Source: Fimbriiglobus sp.
GTDB lineage: Bacteria; Planctomycetota; Planctomycetia; Gemmatales; Gemmataceae
NCBI GenBank assembly: GCA_025351325.1
Contig: JANXWE010000112.1
Coordinates: 1 to 34,406 of the forward strand
Direction of reading: 5' to 3'
Length of the DNA: 34,406 nt
Translations under genes and position numbers: made by a program
Part shown: piece after piece, positions 24,832 to 32,608 of the stretch
Position numbering within the stretch: the first letter of the stretch is position 1
Layout: the number at the start of each line of letters is the position of its first letter
Notes under the pieces: model-generated
Told to the model about the DNA's origin: nothing
Database searches by the model: none
The model's input: the letters and a program-made list of their open reading frames with translations, nothing else

Positions 24832-25820
24832 ACAGCTTCGCCCACCAACACTTCGCGTTGGCGGAGCTGCTGCAGTCGCTTCAGTCCGCCGCACCGTTCC
24901 AAATAGTCGTTGAAATCTTTCACGCCGTGGATGTGGGCTTGCAGGAAGGCTTCGTAGGCCACGGGATCCTGTTCCACTTGCAGCCAGTTCCGCAAGTGAA
25001 CGTCGTCCGACGCATACTCACCGGGCATGTTGCCGGGATAACTGCCGTAGGGAACTTCGCACACGGCATCGACACACAGGAATGGGATCTGCGTGGTGTG
25101 CGGTTCTCGCCGCATCACTTCGTGCGGCACCACCCGCTCGCAGGTGATGATGAGCCGCTTGGCGGCACGGGCCAGTTCGATATCGGACACCGACGTCCCG
25201 CGAAACCGGCAGTTGCCAAAACGGTCGGCTTCATGCACATGGATCGCGGCGACATCCGGGTACAATGCCGGGACCGCCGCGAGCATTTCCCCCGTAAATG
25301 GGCAGACGATGACTTGCGCCGGACTGTGGTTAAAGGTGTCGGTGCCCTGCATCGAACGGGTCGGCACAAAGGGCACCCCCATCGATGCGGCCGTGAACCG
25401 GAGGGCTAGGGCGTAATTCGACCACTCGACCGTTTGCACCGTCCCCGATTGCAACACCCGTCGCGATTGAGGAGACAGCCCGTAAGCTTCGAGTCCGACG
25501 ACGTATGAAATGTCGACCCGGGAGAGCGTTTGGCCCCGCCCGGTGAGGTTGCCGGCACAGAGCAATTCAAAGTCGTGCGTGGAGGTGTGGCCGGCAAATC
25601 CGAGGTTCTGTTTTTGTTGCCGGAGGATTTCGTGGAGGATGGCCGTGGGGATACGGTTGACGCCGAAGCCACCACTGCAGAAGTAGGAACCGTCGGGGAT
25701 GAACCGTTCCACGGCCTCGGCGACAGTCATGGCCTTGTCGATCAAGGCCCGCGGTTTCAGGGCGAATGCTTGGCGGGCGGCATCGGAACTGGGTTCGGTG
25801 AAAAGGGGAGGCCGTTCCAT
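24828..25820 (-). CDS. CoA-transferase subunit alpha (GctA-like)
   Basis: 330 residues from ATG 25820. The sequence fits the alpha subunit of family I CoA-transferases (glutaconate CoA-transferase A type): the AVERFIPDGSYFCSGGFG glycine-rich segment and PALYPDVAAIHVHEADRFGN. In this family the catalytic Glu is on the beta subunit, usually the next gene; no beta gene follows here. The gene is preceded by a TPR protein gene on the same strand with 21 bp between. Its 3' end overlaps the convergent penicillin acylase gene by 4 bp. The role may be acyl-CoA metabolism with a beta subunit encoded elsewhere, or an adapted use of the fold. Confidence 0.85.
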   Translation of the reverse strand: MERPPLFTEPSSDAARQAFALKPRALIDKAMTVAEAVERFIPDGSYFCSGGFGVNRIPTAILHEILRQQKQNLGFAGHTSTHDFELLCAGNLTGRGQTLSRVDISYVVGLEAYGLSPQSRRVLQSGTVQTVEWSNYALALRFTAASMGVPFVPTRSMQGTDTFNHSPAQVIVCPFTGEMLAAVPALYPDVAAIHVHEADRFGNCRFRGTSVSDIELARAAKRLIITCERVVPHEVMRREPHTTQIPFLCVDAVCEVPYGSYPGNMPGEYASDDVHLRNWLQVEQDPVAYEAFLQAHIHGVKDFNDYLERCGGLKRLQQLRQREVLVGEAV

Positions 25821-25841
25821 GGTTCACCGACGGGCCATCGA

Positions 25842-26273
25842 TCATCGTTCGACGTATTCGCGGAGAAGATCGCAGAAGCGTTGGTCTTTGCGGAGCGAGG
25901 CGAGGTCGCGGTCTTGGATCATGTAGCGGAAGTCGTTGTAGCCGAGGGTCACCGCTTGGCGAAGTGTTTCGATGGCCAAATCAGGCTGGAGCATCAGGGC
26001 GTACCGACACGCCAAGTTGTAGTGGGCGTCGGGATCATCCGGGCGGAGTTTCACCAGCACTTGGTCGATGAGTAGGCCTTCTTTGAGGAGCCCTTTGGTC
26101 GTCAGGTTGCCGGCTTGGGCACGGAGGGCATCCGAGTAATCGGGAATGCGGCGGAGTAAGTCGGCGAAGAAGGCCAGTTCGAAATCGAGTTGGGATCGTT
26201 CGGCGAGCATGGCCAGCACGGAACCGCGTGCCGCTTCGGGTATCGATTGAGGACGTTTGCTCGGGTTTGGCAT
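25842..26273 (-). CDS. TPR-repeat protein
   Basis: ATG at 26273 with GAGGA 6 bases upstream gives 143 residues; the ORF is open to 26366 but without a site. Residues ~55-130 contain two to three tetratricopeptide helices, ending in a characteristic DAHYNLACRYALMLQPDLAI and AVTLGYNDFRYMIQDRDL, the TPR end-of-group pattern, followed by LRKDQRFCDLLREYV. TPRs bind proteins; the partner is unknown. It is cytoplasmic by sequence and sits 21 bp before the CoA-transferase gene, probably in one transcript. Confidence 0.8.
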   Translation of the reverse strand: MPNPSKRPQSIPEAARGSVLAMLAERSQLDFELAFFADLLRRIPDYSDALRAQAGNLTTKGLLKEGLLIDQVLVKLRPDDPDAHYNLACRYALMLQPDLAIETLRQAVTLGYNDFRYMIQDRDLASLRKDQRFCDLLREYVER

Positions 26274-26477
26274 GGAAGTCCTCGGGTGGTAGCGAATGCG
26301 GGCTGCGGCCAAGATGAGGGAAATAAACCCCGCGAACCCTTCGATAGGATTATACCCCATCTCCACGTTAGGGCAAATGAGTCGGCGCCGGGCCTTTGGA
26401 TAATTTCCGGTAAGATTGTCGAAAAGGCCGACTTCGCAGCCTGAAGCGTTAATGCACGGGGTTCACTCGGACGCGGT

Positions 26478-28961
26478 TTACACCATGCCCCAATAGCGGC
26501 GTAGGCCCCATTCGGCTAGCAATAGACCCGCAAAGACGGCGAGCCACGTCGGCAGGAACCCTTCGGAAGTTTTCCGATCCCAGTTCGGCAAGTACTTCTG
26601 CTTCGGCTTCACGTTGTCGAGCGGTTGACCGCGCAACTCTTTGAGGAACCCCGGCAGCTCGTCGAGGCGGTACCCTTTGCCGCCGCTGGCCGCCGCGACT
26701 TTCGCCAGGAAGTCCGGGTCGGCCGCCGTGCGGAGCATCTCCTCGGCCGTCTCCGGGTAGCCGATGAACTTCGCGGTGGCGTCACCGGTCACCGATTCTC
26801 CCTTGGCCGTCTTCCCAGTCGCCGTGACCTTCACCGTGTATTCCCCGGCCGTTGGCGGGTTGTAATTGAGGATCGATCCACCCGCCGCGTCGGTGTCCAC
26901 ATCGACCTTTTTGCCCAAGTTGTCGCCCGGTGCGAACAGCGTGACTTCGAAAGTGGGATTCACAACCGTGGCTCCGTTCTGACCGCGGATTCCGAATTTG
27001 ACCTCTTGTTTACTTCCGACGGCCAAGCGCGGAAACGAGGGCCGCGCCGTGACGGTGCTTTCGTCGGTCTCTTGGTGGGCGAGCCAAAGGACGAGTTGGC
27101 GCCAGAAGCGGGAGTGGATCTGTTTACCATCCTGCGATTTCGGTTGGCCGTAGCGCTGCCACATGTAGGTGTCTTGGGCGCCGAAGGTCAGCACGCGGCC
27201 GCGGTTGCCATCGCCGATCTGGTGGCCGACGAGCAGCGGAGCCAGCCCCTTGCCATCGGAACTGCGAATCACCGGATCGGTACTTGCGGCCCAAGCGTAG
27301 ACGTCGGCGGTGGCCAGCGGCGTGCCCATGTTGCTGATCCCGGTGAAGCGCGACCGGTTCGTCCGCAGGTTCAAGTTGTTCCAGAGTTCGTCCGACTCGG
27401 CTTTGCTGCCACCGATTTTCACGAGGAAGTTGTCGGCGAAACGCGGGTTGACCACGACTTGGAAGCGCGACGTGGCGGAATCGAAAAACCCGGCGGGAAT
27501 GTCGGCGGGGCCGTCGTCGAGCCGGATCGGCAGAATCGCCTCGAGTTCTTTGACGCCACGCCAGCCCGATTTCGGCGCTCCCGTACGTGCATCGTTGATG
27601 CGTTCATTCGGCTGCCCAGAGAACGTCGCGTGCCCGCCGATCATCAGGAAGCCCATCCCCTTCTTAATGACGCGCTCGGCGATGCGACCGGGAATCTTCG
27701 GGTCGATGGCGGCAAGTTGATTCGCGGCGATGTTGCCGAGAATCATGACGTCGTAGGCTTTGTCATCGAAGTCGAACGCTTCGAGCAAGCCTGCTCCGCC
27801 CTCGTCGGTTTGGAGATCGATCTTGCGGACATCGATCCGTGGGTCGGCTGCCAGCGCATCCAGCAGCAACGCATTCTCATAGAGGTACCGGCCCACCACC
27901 AAGACACGCAGACCTTCCTTCGTGAGGTTCATGTACGTTTCGAGCACATTGTTTGCTGGGTTGATGTCGCCGGGCACGTCGGCGATGGGAATCTCGATGC
28001 GGACCTTGATCTGCTTGCGCGGTTGCTTCTTCTCGTCATCGGGGAGTTGATCCGGCGCTTTCAACTTCAGCTCGACGGTGTTGTCTTTCTCCTTCGTCAA
28101 TTTCACTTTCTCGATCAGCACATCTTGGTAACCCTTGCCGAGATCGTACTGCACCCGAACTGGCACCGTCGAACCGCCGAAGCCGTAAGCGTTGACCTTC
28201 AACCGCAGCGTGACGTCGTTCTTGATGGCGACCGGATCGGGGTCGAGCCGGGCATCGACGAGGGCGACATCGCGGACGGCCCCCGGTGGGGTGGTCGTAC
28301 CGACGACGAAGGTCTGAATCGGTGCGGTGCGACGCCAAGCGCCGGCTTCGGCGAGGGCCGAGGCACCGGGTGAATTCTCAGCACCATCACCGATGAGAAT
28401 GTGGCCGCGCACGAATTTCTGCCCCTGCCATTTTTCCAGCGTGCGACTCAAGTAGGTGCGGTAATCCGACTGCTGGGCGTCGACCTTCGCAGCGGGGTCG
28501 TAGGCACCGGCGGCTTCGGTGAACGCGCTGGCCCCGAAGCCGTAAAGCGTCACCGTCATGTTCTGCTCGGTTTGCAACGCATCGATCGTCGGCTGGCTGA
28601 GATCGAGCGTCCGGCGGACGGCGTCGATCCGGCTGGAATTGCCGACTTCGTCGCGGACGGTCATGCTCTCGGACAGGTCGATGCCAATGAGCAACTGCGT
28701 GCGGATCTTGGGCTGTTCATCGATGGGGTAAGCCGGTCGCAACGCGGTCAGCAAGACCACGAGCAACGCTATTAAGCGCAAAGCGACCAGCAGGAGTATT
28801 CGTCGGCGGTTCCCAGCCAATTGGCCGGAGTACGTCCAAACCGTGAGGGCGACAATGGCCGCCCCCGCTGCCACCAGCAAAAGAATCGCCAGCAAGTTGG
28901 TCGGCTGAGCCGACCAACTCAACGACAATGGCCGGTTGAAGTACGAGATCAACGAGTTCAT
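26478..28961 (-). CDS. Large VWA / glutamine-amidotransferase-like membrane protein
   Basis: 827 residues from ATG 28961; the ORF stays open to 29651, but that extension is antisense to the upstream gene. Two transmembrane helices (residues ~22-43 and ~54-74) are followed by a VWA domain with the MIDAS DLSES (95-99) and a later IGDGAENS. A class-I glutamine-amidotransferase-like region follows (VLVVGRYLYENALLLDALAA, YDVMILGNI, FLMIGGHATFSG), with no clear Cys-His-Glu triad. Then comes a beta-sandwich before a C-terminal helix (PTWLAVFAGLLLAEWGLRRY). This arrangement is common in planctomycetes and usually near MoxR/DUF58 genes; those are absent here. It is the third gene of the Gfo/Idh/MocA operon. 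Function is unknown. Confidence 0.88.
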   Translation of the reverse strand: MNSLISYFNRPLSLSWSAQPTNLLAILLLVAAGAAIVALTVWTYSGQLAGNRRRILLLVALRLIALLVVLLTALRPAYPIDEQPKIRTQLLIGIDLSESMTVRDEVGNSSRIDAVRRTLDLSQPTIDALQTEQNMTVTLYGFGASAFTEAAGAYDPAAKVDAQQSDYRTYLSRTLEKWQGQKFVRGHILIGDGAENSPGASALAEAGAWRRTAPIQTFVVGTTTPPGAVRDVALVDARLDPDPVAIKNDVTLRLKVNAYGFGGSTVPVRVQYDLGKGYQDVLIEKVKLTKEKDNTVELKLKAPDQLPDDEKKQPRKQIKVRIEIPIADVPGDINPANNVLETYMNLTKEGLRVLVVGRYLYENALLLDALAADPRIDVRKIDLQTDEGGAGLLEAFDFDDKAYDVMILGNIAANQLAAIDPKIPGRIAERVIKKGMGFLMIGGHATFSGQPNERINDARTGAPKSGWRGVKELEAILPIRLDDGPADIPAGFFDSATSRFQVVVNPRFADNFLVKIGGSKAESDELWNNLNLRTNRSRFTGISNMGTPLATADVYAWAASTDPVIRSSDGKGLAPLLVGHQIGDGNRGRVLTFGAQDTYMWQRYGQPKSQDGKQIHSRFWRQLVLWLAHQETDESTVTARPSFPRLAVGSKQEVKFGIRGQNGATVVNPTFEVTLFAPGDNLGKKVDVDTDAAGGSILNYNPPTAGEYTVKVTATGKTAKGESVTGDATAKFIGYPETAEEMLRTAADPDFLAKVAAASGGKGYRLDELPGFLKELRGQPLDNVKPKQKYLPNWDRKTSEGFLPTWLAVFAGLLLAEWGLRRYWGMV

Positions 28962-28981
28962 GCAGTGTACCGGAGTTTCTT

Positions 28982-29989
28982 TCAGATTAGCAGAAGTACT
29001 CCAAGAATCAGGAACACAAACGCGATGATACCCAAGTATAGCAGAGCTTCGAGTTTCCAAGTTGGCGTTGGCGGTGTCGGCTCGACGAACATCGGCAACA
29101 GGGGAACGGAGACGCTCAGGACCGGCTTCAATGAATCGAGGAGCAGTTTCTTGCGCGGCCCGGAGATACTTTCGCCCAATTCCTGAATCCGCTCCGCGAC
29201 GACACTCCGGCTCAGCGGCGAATCGAGAACCGCGTTCCAAAGCTCGGGGTGATCCGTCAAAATGTGCTGAGCGCGCAAAATGTATTCGCGTAACACGTCG
29301 GTGGGTGCGACGGGCAAGAATGCCCGTGCCGCGGCGTCGACCTCGCGTGGTATCGTCCGCGTCTTCGACGTTTTGAGCGTGGCTGCGAGTGAAAAAGCCC
29401 GCCACTTGGCCGGGAGCAACTCGTCGCGGAGAATCTCTTCGCATTCGCCGACGTTGCCCGGAAAGAGTAGGGGCACGACTTCCGGCGTCGCTTGAAATAG
29501 ACAGTTCACGGCTGCGCGGCGCAAGATCCTCCGGCCTGGGCCGGTCAGCGTTGTCAACTCCCGGCGGCGGGTTCGGAGGAGAGTCAAGAAATAGTCGGCC
29601 AAGACCGCAGGTTGTTGAGATTTGCTGACGACTCCCCAGTACTTCTTCCAAGCGGAAATGTCTTCATCTGCCACGGCATCGAACGCGGCGATCAAGTACG
29701 GTTGCACTCGATCCGGAGGGAGGAACCAATCGACGAATACGGGAATCAGTTCACTGTGGATCGTCGCCAAACAACGCAACTGAGACCAAACGATCTCGCT
29801 CCGGGCCAGCAGTGCGTCCATGCCCGCTGTGAAGCCGCCGAGCAGCAGTAAATCGTCGGCGCCGGCGAAGCCGGCATCGATGTGGAGCAGGGCTTCGCTC
29901 GCCGCGCCGGGTTCGCCGGGCCAAGTGCCCGAAGCGGTTACGGTGAGGGGCGGCACTACCACGGGGAGTTTCACCGAGGATGCGCTCAT
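28982..29989 (-). CDS. Tail-anchored protein of unknown function
   Basis: 335 residues from ATG 29989, one base after the TGA of the oxidoreductase gene (29993-29991); the longer frame to 30085 overlaps that gene. The first 100 residues resemble a beta-rich domain (VVVPPLTVTASGTWPGEPGA). Residues 130-290 are helical and contain an Arg-rich run (LLRTRRRELTTL). The C-terminus is a single hydrophobic helix, LEALLYLGIIAFVFLILGVLLLI is too long to be accidental: it spans roughly 313-335, so the protein is tail-anchored with most of it in the cytoplasm. It lies between the oxidoreductase and the VWA gene (20 bp). No family is recognised. Confidence 0.75.
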   Translation of the reverse strand: MSASSVKLPVVVPPLTVTASGTWPGEPGAASEALLHIDAGFAGADDLLLLGGFTAGMDALLARSEIVWSQLRCLATIHSELIPVFVDWFLPPDRVQPYLIAAFDAVADEDISAWKKYWGVVSKSQQPAVLADYFLTLLRTRRRELTTLTGPGRRILRRAAVNCLFQATPEVVPLLFPGNVGECEEILRDELLPAKWRAFSLAATLKTSKTRTIPREVDAAARAFLPVAPTDVLREYILRAQHILTDHPELWNAVLDSPLSRSVVAERIQELGESISGPRKKLLLDSLKPVLSVSVPLLPMFVEPTPPTPTWKLEALLYLGIIAFVFLILGVLLLI

Positions 29990-29990
29990 G

Positions 29991-31130
29991 TCAATACTGC
30001 GGGATCGCCACCCGGGTGCCGCCGGCCATGGCACTTTCATGGGCGCAGATGCCGACGAGCGTCCAGTTGGCACTCGTGGCCGCATCCGGGAATGCGGGCC
30101 GTTCGCCCAACACGGCCATCAGAAAGTTGTGTGCCAAGTGCGGGTGACTGCCACCGTGACCGCCGCCCTGCACGAAGCTGAGGTGAGTCGTGTCGTGGAT
30201 GGCCCCCGTAAATTTGCGAATCGGTTCCGGCAACCGCTCGGCGTAGTCGGGCACCTTCACGCGGCTCGGGATCTCCCCTTCCGTCCGCGGCGTCTCCGGG
30301 CTGTTTTTGGTGTGGATCACGGGGTCTTCCCCTTCCACTTGCTGCCACTCGAAACTGGCCTTGGCCCCGGTCACGTCGAAGCTCTCGCGGTACTGCCGGG
30401 CCACGTCGAACAGGGTGCGGGTGACTTCGGCGCAGACGTCCGAATCTTTGATTTTGAACGTCGCCGTTTCCAGGGCGAACGGACTGCCGTAGTTGCCGAC
30501 GAGATCTTCGCGGATACGCCCGGAACCGTGGCAGACGACGCTCTCGGCGAGCGCCGGACGCCCCGGTGTGCTCAAGATTGCCAAGCACGGGCTGACGCAG
30601 TGCGTGGCGTACCACATGGGTGGTAAGCCGGGCCAGTAATTCGGCCAACCGTCCATGTCTTGCTGGTGACTGCCACGCAAGAACTGGATGCGTCCGAGTG
30701 CCCCGCGGTCGTACAGTTCCTTGGCGAAGAGGTACTCCCGAGCGTACACCACCGTCTCCATCATCATGTACGTTTTGTTCACTTTGCGTTGCAGGGCCAC
30801 AATCTCGGCGATGTCGATTTGGCTCGTGGCCATCGGCACGGTGCAGGCCACGTGCTTGCCGGCCTTGAGTGCCGCGATGGTCTGCGGGCCATGATCCGGA
30901 ATGGGGCTATTGATGTGGACCGCGTCGATGTCCGGGTCGGCCAGCACGTCCTCGAAATTCGTGTAGCGTTTGGCAATGCCGAACTTGTCGGCGCAGGCGT
31001 TGAGTTCTGTTGAGTTCCGCCGACAGACGGCGACCATCTCGGCGTTCGGGTGGTTTTGGTAAATGGGAATGAATTCGGAGCCGAAGCCGAGGCCGACGAT
31101 GGCCACGCGGACTTTTTGAGTGGACGGCAC
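29991..31130 (-). CDS. Gfo/Idh/MocA family oxidoreductase
   Basis: 379 residues from ATG 31130. The Rossmann domain has GLGFGSE (residues 13-19) for NAD(P) and INSPIPDHGPQTIAALKAGK (73-92). The usual EKP motif after GKHV is TVP (CTVPMATS), so the Lys is missing. The C-terminal domain is the Gfo/Idh/MocA beta-sheet (GGHGGSHPHLAHNFL). Such proteins oxidise or reduce sugars, inositols or related alcohols; many planctomycete members are not characterised. No twin-arginine signal is present, so it is cytoplasmic. It is the first gene of an operon with the tail-anchored and VWA genes. Confidence 0.88.
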   Translation of the reverse strand: MPSTQKVRVAIVGLGFGSEFIPIYQNHPNAEMVAVCRRNSTELNACADKFGIAKRYTNFEDVLADPDIDAVHINSPIPDHGPQTIAALKAGKHVACTVPMATSQIDIAEIVALQRKVNKTYMMMETVVYAREYLFAKELYDRGALGRIQFLRGSHQQDMDGWPNYWPGLPPMWYATHCVSPCLAILSTPGRPALAESVVCHGSGRIREDLVGNYGSPFALETATFKIKDSDVCAEVTRTLFDVARQYRESFDVTGAKASFEWQQVEGEDPVIHTKNSPETPRTEGEIPSRVKVPDYAERLPEPIRKFTGAIHDTTHLSFVQGGGHGGSHPHLAHNFLMAVLGERPAFPDAATSANWTLVGICAHESAMAGGTRVAIPQY

Positions 31131-31239
31131 GGGACGCCTCGGAATCGGGAGGGGATGATCTGATGGTCAGATTAGCCCGCAGGCCCAAGCGGGGCAACCG
31201 AGTTCGGGGGAATGTCAGATCGCGTTGATTGCCCGTCCA

Positions 31240-32604
31240 CTACCCACTGATGCAGGAATCACCGTCGCGGTAGTCGGCACCGCCGGCGAAGACGGGCAAT
31301 TCGCTGAATTGGTACGGGAGTTTCAGCTCCACCTCGATCCAAGCCCCGTTCGCGTCGACGCGGGTCTCCACGCGGCCACCGACGTTCAAGATCAGCGAGG
31401 CGGCTTCACTGGTGGGGAGGCTCTCGTCATCGTGTTCGGTGCTACTGTCTTGGCGTGTTCGGTAGCTTGGCGACCAGGCCCGCGCCAGTTCCGTCGCGTT
31501 GGCATTCCGGCACGGGATGCGCACCGTCAGGCACAGATTTTCGCGGCTGTCGTCGGAGCGCAACTCGAACCGGGCCGGGTCGGCTTCTTCCCCGAACGGT
31601 CGGCGAGCAAACGCGATCAACTCCACAGCGACCAGGGCGAAACCTTCGGTGGGAATCACCAACCCACGTTCGGACAACGGGCCATGGATGGTCACCGTAC
31701 TCCCCGACGCACCGGCTTGGTCGACCCAGGTTTGCAGCGCGAGGATGGTCTCATCTGACTTGGCACCACGCCCCGGTTCCGCCGTCTGGCAGCGCTGGTG
31801 CGATTGCGACGCCGAGATACGCAGCTTGTGTTTCTGAGTCGTGCGGAACGTCCAAAGCGACTGCCGCATCCGTCGCTCTTCGGTGATGTCCTGGAGGCGG
31901 ATCACCGTATCGGCGGACGCGTCACCGGGCACCGTGAACTGTTCCAGGAAGTACCAAACCCCGGTGCCATTTGGAGTCTCGGGCCGCACGAGGTAGATCG
32001 GCGCCGTGGGATCAACCGCGTTCTGATTCCGCCCGATGAGGATGTGATCTGAAGTCGCGGCAATCCAAAAATCGCGGTGCGGTGCTTGCACGGGCAGGTG
32101 CAGTTCTCGCCGGGCCGCTTCGTTGGCGTAAGTCATCTTGCCCTGGCGATCCAGCGTCAAATAGCCGTCGTCAGCATGTTCCACGACCCAATCAAACTTC
32201 TGCCGCTCTTGCAGCAGTCGGCGGTAGCGGTTGAGGCGGAGCAGCGTGTGGATACGGGCGCGCAGTTCGACGCGGTCGTACGGTTTGACGATGAAATCAT
32301 CGGCCCCATTCTCGATACCGCGGATGCGCGATTGACGGTCGTCGAGCGCCGTGACGAGTAAAATCGGTACGCCGGCGAGCACCGGATCGGCACGCAATTT
32401 CGCACAGACATCGAAGCCGTCCATGTCCGGCATCATCACATCGAGAAGGATCAAGTCGGGCAGCTCCGCCCGGGCGATCTGCAATGCCTCGCGGCCGTGC
32501 GCGGCGAATAGCAGCCGCATCCCCTGGTTCAGCAGCAGGGCTTCGAGGGTTTCGCGGCACGGGGCCTCATCGTCGACAATCAACACAATCGGCAGGGCGG
32601 ACAT
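31240..32604 (-). CDS. Response regulator with PAS and degenerate kinase core
   Basis: 454 residues from ATG 32604. REC domain residues 6-125: acidic Asp11/Asp12, phospho-acceptor Asp55 (LILLDVMMPDMDG), Thr85 and Lys107 (VKPYD). A coiled helix leads to a PAS domain (~135-245, DGYLTLDRQGKMTYANEAAR). After that comes a kinase-like but eroded part: TTQKHKLRISA (His259) resembles a DHp H-box, IPTEGFALVAVELIAFARR resembles an N-box with the Asn lost, and no DxGxG or GTGLG box is found. The final ASLILNVGGRVETRVDANG fits the last strands of the HATPase fold. It lies 4 bp after the hybrid kinase gene and is probably phosphorylated by it. Its output is unknown, as no DNA-binding domain is seen. Confidence 0.82.
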   Translation of the reverse strand: MSALPIVLIVDDEAPCRETLEALLLNQGMRLLFAAHGREALQIARAELPDLILLDVMMPDMDGFDVCAKLRADPVLAGVPILLVTALDDRQSRIRGIENGADDFIVKPYDRVELRARIHTLLRLNRYRRLLQERQKFDWVVEHADDGYLTLDRQGKMTYANEAARRELHLPVQAPHRDFWIAATSDHILIGRNQNAVDPTAPIYLVRPETPNGTGVWYFLEQFTVPGDASADTVIRLQDITEERRMRQSLWTFRTTQKHKLRISASQSHQRCQTAEPGRGAKSDETILALQTWVDQAGASGSTVTIHGPLSERGLVIPTEGFALVAVELIAFARRPFGEEADPARFELRSDDSRENLCLTVRIPCRNANATELARAWSPSYRTRQDSSTEHDDESLPTSEAASLILNVGGRVETRVDANGAWIEVELKLPYQFSELPVFAGGADYRDGDSCISG

Positions 32605-32608
32605 CGGG

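Noticed and set aside
26625-28373. Plus-strand open frame of 582 codons
   Set aside because: Antisense to the VWA protein, which has clear domains and transmembrane helices.
28962-29651. N-terminal extension of the VWA protein (to 1057 residues)
   Set aside because: The extension lies opposite the same-strand tail-anchored gene in another frame, is Arg-rich and has no domain; ATG 28961 gives the transmembrane start typical of these proteins.
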